In this document: positions 35,520 through 46,534 of the stretch, piece by piece
Numbering within the stretch: the first letter of the stretch is position 1
How the letters are laid out: each line of letters starts with the position of its first letter
NCBI GenBank assembly: GCA_965178125.1
Contig: OZ237744.1
Location: 372,001 to 436,000, forward strand
DNA length: 64,000 nucleotides
From: Bilabrum cf. latius
Lineage: Eukaryota; Bigyra: Bicosoecida; Bigyra; Bicosoecida
Direction: 5' to 3'
Program-made: the position numbers and the translations under genes
The notes under the pieces: model-generated
Seen by the model: only the letters and a program-made list of their open reading frames with translations
Databases searched by the model: none
What the model was told of the DNA's origin: nothing

Positions 35520-38500
35520 ATGGGTATCGAGATCTCTATCGTCTCCATTACTGCCACAAGCTCAGCCTTCAATTCCACCTACCTCGCCAACAATAACGAA
35601 GGGCTCGTCATTGCGCGCTACGACGAAGTGTCCGGGGAGGACTGGACATTTGCATGCGATGGTTCTCAGCAGTGGGACCTTCAAACGTTAAGAAAGGCCT
35701 GCATTTACACGGGAAATCACGACCAGTGGGGGTACTCGTACCGCGGGCAGCAGGTCTAGGTGGCAAACTACGGATAGACCAATATCAGGTGCGAAATTGA
35801 CCAAGATTTTGGCTTCGAAGCAGAAAACATATGCTCGTACGGCAATGATGCATCAAGTTGCACTGGCACGTCGAGAGGCATCTTCCTGTCGTGCGTGCCG
35901 CGAGGAGACCTGGCGCTTCCAGTGTTGGAGTTTTCCGTCCCAGAACAGAACTGCTCCGGTCCGTGCACGACCATCCAGAACGCAACAGTGCATGCTAGAC
36001 TGGGTGGATTAGAGACTGGTCCAGTATGTGGTGTCGTCGCGAATCAACGCGCCGCGGACGCTCTTTGCCGTTCGCTTTCCGTGCCTGGAGCTAGCGCTGC
36101 GTGGTGGGGCGCCTCTGCCAGCACGAATGGCTCATCGTCGTACTCGATGCACGAGTTCTCGTGTCCAGATGGAGATCCGATCTTGGATATTGGCGATCAA
36201 TGCCATATCAACCGGATTCCGAGCTGCTCGGCGGACCAGGCTCTGTCTCTGTCATGCGTGATTCCATCGCCGCCGCCAATTCCTACTTCTTCGATAACAC
36301 CATCAGCTGTGAGACTTTATTTGCAATGATGCTTTATACTGTTGAATTTGAGAGCAGTGCCTGCGATGTTGGAATGGTCTCCTAGGCGCACCCTCTTCGA
36401 CCTCATGTGACTTGGGATGCGACCAACTCTCTCTCGCAGACTCCATCGACGACAAGCACCACCAGCGCCACGCCTACGCCGTCGATGACCAGCACCACCA
36501 GCGCCACGCCAGTGAGTTCTGAGTTGGCGTGATGCCGTGGACATTGGCTCCGACGAGTCGCATGCCATCGATCTGCAAGGTGACCAAGCGAGGTTGTGTG
36601 CGGCAGGCATTTTTCAGAAGGTGCTTTTTCCACCCGTGGCTGCCTCGACGGTTGAAGTTCTGCTCAGCTATAACTCAACTTCCGTTGTACGCCTTCTGCA
36701 CCTAGTGTATGTTACTTTGTGCTACAGGCGTCTGTCTTTCTGCGCTGGTTGGTGCGCGTGCTCCCAACAAGGTGCCACGATTCCAGCGCCACATCTCCAC
36801 GGTCCGATCAAACCGGAACTCTCCGCGCGCTCCGACTCCCAATTTGAAACAAACCGGTGACAAAATCATGCATGCTTAGCCAGCTGTCTCACCAATTCCA
36901 TCGCAGACTCCAAGCACGACGGTCACAACGACTGCGACGCCCAGCTTCGGGACCAGCCGGAGCCCCAGCCCCAGTGCCAGCAACACTCCCAGCCCCAGTG
37001 CCAGCAACACAGTAACGCCGTCCGCGACCGCCACGCCGTCGATGACCAGCACCACCAGTGCCACACCAGTGAGTTCTGAGTTGGCGTGATGCCGTGGAAA
37101 TTAGGCCCGACGAGTCGCATGCCATCGATCTGCAAGGTGACCGGTGACAAACCGGTGACAAAATCATGCATGCTTAGCCAGCTGTCTCATCAATTCCATC
37201 GCAGACTCCAAGCACGACGGTCACAACGACTGCGACGCCCAGTGGCAACGGAATCTCGCCCACGCCGAGTGTCAGCAGCAACGGGATCTCAACGCCCCCA
37301 GTGCCATCCGCGCCGGTAAGTCGCGACCGGCTCCACGCATGAGATACATTTAGCCTGTGTCCCATTCGATTTACTATAGTTCCTGCATGAGTTTAGCTAT
37401 ACTCTCTCGCAGGCTCATCCACAACATGTCATATTCCTGGGTCCAACCATCGTGTCTAACATGTTGGATCTTGCGCTCCACGAGATCGACAATGACTATT
37501 GCCAGCTGTGCACCGGCTTGCGGGAGGCCTGGGTACGAGGGTGGCCCGCGAACCGAGGGGGTGCAGTCGAGCTTGAAGTGCGGCTGCGTGGGGGGGGACT
37601 TGCCATCGCCAATTGGACCTCGGGAGCTGTGAATGTAACCATTGGGGCAGCAACTATATGCCACAGCCCTCGTATCATCCCGAATACTACGCGCATCGGC
37701 ACAGCCACTGGCAGCGCCTCGCCATCCGCTGGCATGTCGATCGCGTGTCGAGCCAGTATGAGGAATCTTCAGCTCGAGGCTGCAGAGCTGGCCAAGAGAC
37801 CGGCACTCCGATCCATGTGGGCACTGCTGGCTGAAGATAAATAGACAGCCGATGAGGTACCGATGAATGGCCCTCCGAGCATGCCTGCTTTGGTGCCTTG
37901 GAGCGAGCGGGTGCGGAATCTGACATCGAACGGAGAATCGAGGCTTCAGGACGGAGTAGAGAGACAGAAGCTACGGGTGGCAGTGCGGGTGCCAGTGTAG
38001 GTGCAGGTGCAGGCCACAGACGGGGGTCCTCCGCTGGTCGCGTGGTCGAACGCCAGCGACGTGGGTTGGAGGACCGCGGACCAGGGCAACGGCACTGTGG
38101 GCCAGCTGTGGGTGTGGCTGCCAGCCCCCACTGCTGACTTGCTGCAAGCACAGATGCGTGCCATGGAACAAGGCGAAAACCTGTCTCTCCACAGGTGGAC
38201 GTTCCCCCCTGTTGGTGCGTTGGATCGGTTGATGCCTCTGCAAAGCGACGCAGATCTGTCAACCGCCGCGGCGATCCTGTCGACAATTGCGGGTGGCAGT
38301 GGCAGAGACAGTGGCCATGGGCTGTAGGTGCTCCCGCCCGACGGGTGGGAGGGGGACGTGGATGCCAGCGGTGAGTGGAGAGTGGTGGTCCCACTCGGAG
38401 CTCGTCCTATTGCAGCAGTGGCAAGCGACCTGGTCGGTGGCAGGATAGGCGGAGTCGATGGGCTAGTCACGGGGTGGCCGGACCTTGCTACAGCGGGCGC

Positions 38501-41500
38501 GTTTGGGGTGTATTAGAACTCCACGGCTGTGTCGGTCTCTGCCCCCAATGTCAATGCGATGGCGGGCTTGCTGCGATCCATGGCGGGGCAAGGTACACCC
38601 AGTCCTGCATCCCTGCAAACTATATGGGGAGGCAGAGGGGTTTAGACAAGAGTAGCAGCATCCGTGGACTTGGTGGGATACACACCCACGGGCCGATGGA
38701 CCCAGCTGGCTAGATCGCTAGGGAGGTTGCAGCACCTCGATGCTGCTGAGGTTAGCCCGGGTGATGTAGACGGGATGTTCAACATGACGATGGATAGTAA
38801 GCCTGGGATATTGGGGCTGTATAGCTCCGTGGATTAGCAGCTACTGCCCGAATGTCTGTGGCCGGATGGAGGGGCGCAGGCAACGACGCAGCCAGACATC
38901 GGTGCAAGCCTGACCTGCCCGGCGGTGCAGCCGTTGCCCGGCACAGCGAGCGAGGTGGAGGCATGCGGGCCCCGAGTGAAGGTCATGACCACAGTATGCG
39001 CAGGTGGTGTGCTCCGACTAGGACCCTTGTCACCCTGGGATGGACCAGCTCCTCTCAGCGATGGGCATTCGATGCACCCGCCTACCGCTGCCATGGTCGC
39101 AGGGACCGGCAGCACCAGGGACAGCGCTGGTGCCTCCCATGCCATCGGATGGCTTCCACGAGGCATCAACCTGACCATGCTGTTCGGTGAAATGTCAGAT
39201 CAATTTGATGCAGGCAGTCTCAGCACGGTCAGACCCCGTTCCACACTAAGCCTGCAGCTCATGCCACCAGCAGACAGCTCTGCGTGGAGATTCGAGGCGC
39301 TCTGGAAGGCAGTGCAGCCAGGGGCCAAGCTGGGCGTGACAGTCTCTGTTCTGGATGGGGAGCATGTCTCAGGGGTCAGCGCGACCGCCAGAGTGGTGCG
39401 CGAGAGCAGCGTGTCAGTAAGCCGCCGAGCGATAGAGAGTGCAGGCGCCCATGGGCTGCTGCTGGAGCACTTTGTGTCTCCTCGTCCTGCCCAGTCGGCG
39501 CTGGAGGACGCCAAGGCCGTGCTGCGTCAATCAAACTAGCCCGGCAGCCCCAGCCGCCTAGCTGCCACCGGCGCCACTGCTCTGTAGGCAGCTGATGCGC
39601 AGAGTGCCGAGGGCAACAGCGCAGTGTGCGTGGAGGTGGAACTGAGATTCACCGTGATGGGGCAGGACCAGGGGCCAGGGGCGGGCGCGCTTCGGCGAGT
39701 AGGCGTGTACGGATCCACTGGGCCCGGCATTACCCCGGAGCTGCTCGGCTCACCGGTGGACCTGGCCCTCTCGGAGTGCTCTTCCCTAGGTGCGGTGGCA
39801 GGGGGTGAGGGCGACGAGGGCATGCAGGTGGCGGTGCTGGAGCCGGTGCCAGATCCCGAGGAGCTGGAGCGACGGGTCGAGGAGGGCATACTGCATCCTG
39901 CGTCTATCAAAGCATCACTGCAGTTGGACTCAGTTCCCGAGAGACAGTTTCCAATGGGTGAAAGCGCGTTGGTTGCCTCTATGATCCAGGAGACCCGCTT
40001 TGGCATCGGTATCCCGGCGGCTCCGATCGACGGGGAGGGCGTGATTGTGGCGTGCAAGACGCATAGCGCTGCAGCCGCACATAAAAGGGTTGAAGCCTCC
40101 GGTGCTTCTGACCCCGGGCTTGTGGTGGTGCCTGCTGTGCAGCAGGTTTCGTTGCCTGGGTCTGCCTGGTCCAACGGAAGAATCCCTGAGATCCAGATCA
40201 GGATTTAGGCGTCAAGGGCAGCGAAATCGGGGCTTGCAATGGACCAGGCACCGATCGGCGATGGGCTAAAGACAGTATGGGCGGTGTGCGTGCTTGCAGG
40301 CACAACTGCAGCCGATGCATCCCAGATGGCCTCCCAGGCATCGTCAGTCGGTCTTGGATTCTAGCCATCCGTAGAAGCCATCTCCAGACTCTCTGGCCCT
40401 GGCCCTATGGCAACATACCAAAGCCCCATCGCGATGGCCATCCCGGTTCGACTGCAACCGATCCGCTGGCCCAAGCCCGGCGACATCCTGACTAGGCTGC
40501 CGGACGCAGTGTGGGGCACAGAGGCAGATGGCGCGCTGGACTGGAGGCCGGCACCAGGGTCTGCGGCTGAGCTGCTGGGGCGGACATCGCGGTACGTGTC
40601 GGCGTGGGGGTCAGGCGCAGGAGCACGCGGTGATGCTGGAGGGGAACCGGGCGCACCCACCGGGGACCAGAGTAGGACGAGCAGGCGACTCTTGAATCGA
40701 CCATCTAGCGGACACTAGCTATCGCCTGATATAGCTAGGCGACTATCCAATGACTCAGCCGGGACCGATAGACAGCAGCAGCTGCCGTCGAACGTATCAT
40801 CGAAAGAGTTAGTGCGAGCCAGGCAGGCGGCTCGGTCGCTCGACTCGCTCAATCCCTGGGTGGGTCCCAAGCTAATCGTCAGCGGGGCCGCGGCAGTGAC
40901 AGTGGCCTGTCCCCTTGCCTACGATGGGGTCTCCAGAGTGCCATGCTTCCCACCATCCGCGCTGGTGTTCGTGGGCGGGGTGCAAGCAACGATCCTGGAT
41001 GTGTCTCGAGAGTTTGACGTAGCGCGGGTGTAGCTGCCCGAGCAGCAGAGCGTTTGCGATGGACCGCCGGGCCGCAGCAACAGCTCCACAGGTGGGCAGG
41101 CAGAACGAAATGAAGCTAGCACAGCATGCAGCGTGCAAGCTGTGCTGATCGTCCCTCCTCCGCTTCGGACACCAGAGGGCTTCGCACACCCGTCGGTGCA
41201 GTGGCCTCCTGTCCTGGTCTTCGATGGTATCGAGCAGACTGAAGGCGCTGGTGACACTGTGGCTTCCAGCCGACGCGCCCTGCAGCAACTCAACGACACG
41301 TCTCCGCCATCCGCAATCGGTGATCCGCAGCTGGTCCAAGTGGACAGTATCACGGCTCGCATTGCCCGTGCACTGTGCGGGAAAGACGCAATCGTGCGGC
41401 AGTGGAGAACTGCAGGGGGGCGGGCGGCTGCCTCGGGGGGAGAGATACAGGGTTGCGTGCTGGTAGCTCCGGCTTCGGTATAGTCAAATATTGCTGCAAA

Positions 41501-44500
41501 GGCTCCGTCGGAGCATGAGGTGCTGCGCGTGGCAGGAACAGGGCACGAGGTGACCGACGGGGACATCGCCGCACTCGTGCTGAAGGGGGGCATCGAGTAC
41601 GTGGAGCAATGCGTGGGATATCCCGAGCCAGGGGCCCTATGCGCGGATCGAGATGCAGTCAAGGCGGGACTAGTCTGCGCCTTTGGTGCGGGTGACGAGT
41701 GCAGGCCCTGTCCCAGCGGGGCGGCATGTCCCGGTGGATTCAAGGCGCACCCCTTGCCCGGGTACTGGTCGCAGGATGAAGGCAGCGGGCTCGTGCTGAG
41801 GTGCGACACGCCTGCCGAGCAGCGATGCCTAGGCTGGGATGAGGCTGTGGAGATGTCGGTGTGCGGGGTAGGATACAAGCAGGATTCCACCGCATGTTCC
41901 AGGTGCGAAGACGGGAGGTACGCTAAGACTGACGGCAGCTGCCAGCTGTGCCCGTCCTCCCCGTCCATCTGGCTGCTGCTTCAGCCTCTTGTTCTCTATG
42001 CGGGCGGGGTGGCTGGGGCGGCGCTTGTGCTGCTGACTGCAGTGTGCGTCGTGGCTTTTTGGCGGGGCATTCCATTGAAAGTTGCCGCAACTAGAGCTGC
42101 TCAGTTCACGCTGTACACCGGTGCTTTGCTGCAGACAGTTGCGCAGGCAGGCAGGGCGGTGCAGCCAGGCCTGCCCCAGTGGTACTACACTGTGGTGCGG
42201 ATGCTGGACGTGTTCCGGTTTGAGAGCTCCGCGCTGGTGCACCCCGACTGCATCGGGGCTGTGAAATTATCGCAGGAGATGCTGGTGCTGAGCCTGTCGA
42301 TCGCGCTCGTCCTGGGTGGCTACGTCACATTCTGGTTTGCCGGGCTGCCTATCGAGGTGGAGGCGACTGCAGAGAGTGCTCCAGCGCATAACATCGATGG
42401 CAAATCGTCCAATAGTGGCGGTAGATCTGGGACGGCAGGTCAAGCGAGTCAGGGCGGGATCCAGTGTGCGCTGCAGTAGACCACTACAAGGCGTCGGAGG
42501 TCCAGCGCCAGCATACTGCTTGCCTCACTGTAGTCCTCCTCGAACGATTCAGTCGTTGGTACAAGCATGGATACAGAGCCCATTGGGACTGGGGATGCGC
42601 TGCGTGGTGACGGGTCTCCTTCCCTGGGCATCGCCTCTAGAGGAATGCTCACTGCGGCATCGCTCGTGTACGCCGTGGCATGCACCACCGTGGTGCAGGT
42701 GCTGGACTGCAGGGCGCCAGGGACGCTGGCCAGTGTGGCCGATCCCGAGGCAGTGCAGGCCGTGGTGTTGCCTGAAGAGGCACTCGGGCTGGGCGGCAGC
42801 GGGGGTGGGGGTGACAATGGGTCTACTGGACTGGGATACGGACAGTAGGATGGTGCGTTAGCGTCGCAGCGAGAGAACGCAACAGACGCAGGGTTAGAAT
42901 CGGCGCAGCTGATCGCGCAGGTGCTTGCCACCTATGGGCACTCCCTCGATCTGCGAGAGGATGGGGCCAAGCTGCTGCTGTCTGATCCTACCGTGGTGTG
43001 CTACCGTGACGGCGTGCACGTGATCGCCGTCACTCTCGCGGTGGCTACTATTCTCGTGGTCATTGTGGGGCTGCCTGCATACCTGCTGCTGGTGATCATC
43101 CCGCAGATCGACGCCACAGTGGCTGCCTCACCGGCCTCGGAGTGGCTCCGATCGACCAAGAGGCTGCTTGAGGCATCCCTGCTGGATCGCGCCAGGCGCT
43201 CGGACGCATCACGATCGTGCGGCTGCCGGCCTGCATGTGTTGGGTCGCAGTCAGCGCCATCCATGACACCCACATTGGGCTCGGAGCCTCGGCAGATCGC
43301 CCGCAAGGGCACCTCCGGGCCACGAGCCGTGGGTATCGGGGCTGCGGCTGTTGCAGCTGCTGGGCTGTCTAAATTGGATCTTAGGGACATGAAGGAGTTC
43401 CTGTCGCTGCAGCAGCTCAAGCGCAGGTACATGCTAGAGCAGCAGCTCCTGTTTCTGGAGGCGCAGGCAAATGAGGCGCTTCGGACGGAGAATCAGCTGC
43501 CCACGCACTCTGGCACCATAGAAGCTGCTACGATGCAGCACGGCCGCGATGAAGACAGGCGGTCGCACAGGGTTCCAAACTTTGCGGCTACCAGCGAGAA
43601 GCTGCGCCGTGAAACAATCAATCCCAGCTTCCAAGGCGACAGCAACGCACTAGCGCGTATGACGACCCGCAGGTCCTCCAGCCAGGGAGCCAAGCACTCC
43701 GGCATGCAACAAGGAAACGAGGACAGCGTGGGAAGCTCACTGGCCTCGCATACAGGCACGCGGGGGCAAGTACGGGCCTAGTCAGCAGGCAGATCGAACA
43801 GGTCGAACAGATCGAACAGCCAGACGCCGCGATGGAGGGCCGCACGTACAGCGCGAGGCATCACAGTGTCACCGTCACTGGCCCGGGAATTGCTCGAGAT
43901 AGTGCGAGACCACGCTCGCATCCTTCGGCAGACCCACCGACTGGCGTTTTTCGCGGACGGAGACTATCGTGCTTCGAGGGCCTGGGTGCGTGTTGTGGAC
44001 TGGATGGTGCTCGTGCTCATCGCCAGTCTGGAGCCGGTGCGTGTGCCCATAGAGCCGATGCGTGTCATCCTCACTGCATCGCTGCAGGTAACGGTCCTGA
44101 TGGCAGCCGCGCTGGTCTTCCAGCTGACGTCTCCGTTCCTGGCAGAGTTCGAATGGAAGAGGGTGGGCAAGCTGAGTACGCTGCTACTGTCCTCTCTTGC
44201 GGTGGCGCTGAATGCCGTGGCGGCACTGAGCCAGGACGCAGCGCTGCAGGCACGGTCTGGGCATCAGCTGAAGGACCTTGCCCTGGGTCTCACGTACACG
44301 GTGGGCGCGGGTAGCATCGCCTGCCTCTCTGTGCTGTTTGTCATGTTCTGGTGGACGATCTTGCAGGCAGATTCGTACCACCCCGAGGCAATCCGCCGCA
44401 AGATTGAGCTCGAGAGATGGACCAAGCTGGATGGCGATGATGACGACGAAGTTGGTAGGAAAGATCCCATCTCAATGGCAGTGAAACAGTAGACCTGTAT

Positions 44501-44900
44501 CTCTGCAGCTAACCCCGTGCTTGCGGGCAAATTGCAAGCCAAACGTGGCGGCAAGAGGCGACGTAGATCGACGAGAGACCTGTCGGCAGTGCTGGGCAAG
44601 GACCCAGCTGGATCGAACGGCTAGGCGCAGATGCGTGCTCTCGTCGGGCAGCGGAGATCCAGTCAGTCCCTGCTTGCGATTTTGGGCGAGGACAAGGATG
44701 AGGACGAGTTGGAGAACAACCGCGGTGGCCCCGGCACAGGGCGGCGCGGGGCGAAAAGCACCGTGGTGGGGACGAGGAGGATGCGGCAGAACACGATGCT
44801 TGCGATGGACAGTCTGCTCGGAATGGGGCCGGAGGAGTTGTTGAGAGAGCGAATGCAGGCTGTCAGCGGCAGGACAAGACGAGGGAGGGCGCTCGGTTGA
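35520..44900 (+). CDS. SRCR-like front end fused to a large polytopic receptor-like membrane protein, 2,873 aa
   Basis: Exons proposed are 35520-36308, 36440-36511, 36907-37068, 37205-37315 and 37413-44900, all phase 0 with gtgag/gtaag donors and cgcag acceptors. Exon 1 is a close copy (same 789 bp) of exon 1 of the gene at 26.9 kb; exons 2-4 are Thr/Ser/Pro stalk modules. The last exon is 7.5 kb, continuous if TAG=Gln (e.g. 37842, 38325, 39537, 41479, 42477, 43779, 44490), ending at TGA 44898. It encodes a very long extracellular region and a Cys-rich juxtamembrane module (residues ~1800-1895: CRPCPSGAACPGG...PGYWSQ...CSRCEDGRYAKTDGSCQLCP) of the GCC2/ephrin-receptor-like type. Membrane helices follow at about 1898-1928, 2005-2026, 2123-2143, 2248-2275, 2572-2585, 2597-2618, 2632-2651 and 2671-2694, plus hydrophilic Arg-rich loops and tail. 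A sensory receptor or channel is possible; no family is certain. No signal peptide is seen. Confidence 0.72.
36586..36855. other. About 260-bp insertion within a duplicated intron
   Basis: The intron 36512-36906 (395 bp) starts and ends like the 136-bp introns at 27962-28097 and 37069-37204. In its middle, however, the ggtgacc(ggtgacaa) part is replaced by ~260 bp of unrelated sequence. It could be a small mobile-element insertion. No terminal repeats were clear. Confidence 0.6.
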
Positions 44901-44944
44901 GCACTGGGAACCCTCCGCTATGGCGGTACCCTGCTGGTGATGCC

Positions 44945-45003
44945 TTCGTGTCATGACTCGTGACTCCTGACTCGTGACTCCTGACTCGTGACTCGTGACT
45001 ACT
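44945..45003. repeat. Short tandem repeat (tgactcgtgactcc)n
   Basis: Several imperfect copies of gactcgtgactcctgactcg lie 50 bp after the stop of the large membrane-protein gene. This is a simple repeat in the 3' flank. Confidence 0.85.
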
Positions 45004-45539
45004 ATGACCAATTGAGCACGCCGCTGAGTCTGATATGATCCGAATCAGGTTTATTTTGCTAAGCTGCAAAACATTGTGCAACAAATCATCCTATGGCCTC
45101 CTCCAGCACCTTCACGCACTCAGGGTGGCCGCCCAAACGAGCCGCCTCCGATGGACCCACCCCTGTCCCAGCCCTCCCGCCAACCGACCCAGCCTCAATC
45201 TTCTCCCCAGCTCCGACGGCTGGCCCTCACTCGCAGCTCGGAACACCCTGCCTGCGTCCCTCTTGGCCTCCACTGCCCTGCACCATCGCAGCACCTGATT
45301 CCGGCGATCAGCCTCGTCCAGAGCAAGCGTCCCCCCGTTGCTGCCAACCCCCTCACGCGGTCAAAGCAACCGCCTTGCCGCAACGCATACCGCAGCCCAG
45401 ACAGCTGATTCGCCACAAGCATTCCATCCCGGTCCCTCTCCACCTCGCCATACTCGGCCTGGCACGCGCCCCCCATGTCCAGCTCTGGAGACGCAATCGC
45501 CATCGTGTCCGGGTCCCTGCCGCCTTCGCCCAGGGGCCT
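45004..45539. other. Intergenic region without recognised gene
   Basis: Pro/Ser/Arg-type spurious frames only, with no conserved motif. Position 45051 onward (tttattttgc) is AT-rich and may be a 3' UTR. Confidence 0.4.
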
Positions 45540-46448
45540 CTACATGGATTCCTAGATGGTGTCCATGCAGCTGGCCACGAATGCAGCCATTTGTACCAGG
45601 TTCACGGCCCCGCCCTCAGCGGCTTGGTGCATGGCGGCCACTGCGACAATGGCGACTGCAGATCGTTCCAAATGGGTGGATGGGGCTGGCAGAGACCGCA
45701 TTTGCTTCTGCGAGGAGGGCTGGCCGGCTCTATGTCAGTTAGGGCGCTTGCATGGCAGCTGAGCCTGCGAATCCATGCGAGCAAGCGGCATGCGACGACG
45801 GGTAGTGCAAGGCGGAGAACCGGGCCCAGCGCAGCTTCGTTTGCCAGTACCAGGAAGGCTGGATGATAGACTGGAGCTGCAACTGCAACGTCGAGAAGGA
45901 CCGCTGCATGCCCAACCCCTGCAAGAACAATGACCGGTGCTCCATGACTGAAAGTGGCGCTATGGCTTTTCCTACGCCTGCATTCCCACCAGATTGAGTG
46001 GTGACCGCTGCCAGGACGTTGTGGTGCAGGGGAAGCGTGCTAGCCAGGCATACGGGCAGAGCGTGTGCATCGCGGACGATTCTGATTCGCGAGGGTACAC
46101 CTGCAGCTGCGACACTGACATCTTTGAGGACAACGAGGGCCACTGCACCGTGCCCAAGCCAGTCAATGCAGCGCCAACGTGCGATGACAGTATCAAGAAC
46201 GGCGACGAGTGGGAATCGACTGCGGCTTCGAGTGCGAGGTAGACGGTACCACCTGCGTGCTGTGCGACCAAGGGGTAGACTACACACCGAGCGACAACCG
46301 CGCCGGGAATCTCGGCAGGGCTGCAGCAATTGTAGCTGTCGCAGACTTCGTGTGTGCCGCGCTGCACTACAGTGGTAGGGTCAAGGCGACCCGCAAGGAT
46401 GTCTCAGAAGACAAGGCACAACCTGCTGGTTCCGACGAAGGCAAATGA
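45540..46448 (+). pseudogene. Frameshifted EGF-like/Cys-rich pseudogene
   Basis: EGF-like fragments occur in succession but in different frames: HGGHCDNGDCRSF (frame 3), DRICFCEEGWPALCQ (frame 1), CNVEKDRCMPNPCKNNDRC, then YACIPTRLSGDRCQDV (frame 1), CDDSIKNGDE (frame 1) and GIDCGFECEVDGTTC (frame 3). Simple one-base shifts, for example near 45963 and 46212, would be needed to reconnect them. No splice-site pair was found that does this. The last piece ends with LGRAAAIVAVADFVCAALHY, a hydrophobic segment. It is probably a decayed copy of a secreted or membrane Cys-rich protein related to the neighbouring gene; sequencing errors are an alternative. Confidence 0.6.
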
Positions 46449-46534
46449 ATTGAAGACTTAAATAGGTCTAGTTGTGACAAAAACACGTGTGGCAACACAA
46501 TTCAATGATGCCTAGACCCCAGCCGACCACGCAA

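Noticed and set aside
45093-45866. 258-codon plus-strand frame rich in Pro/Arg/His
   Set aside because: Composition is typical of an out-of-frame reading; the EGF-like cysteine patterns lie partly in other frames.
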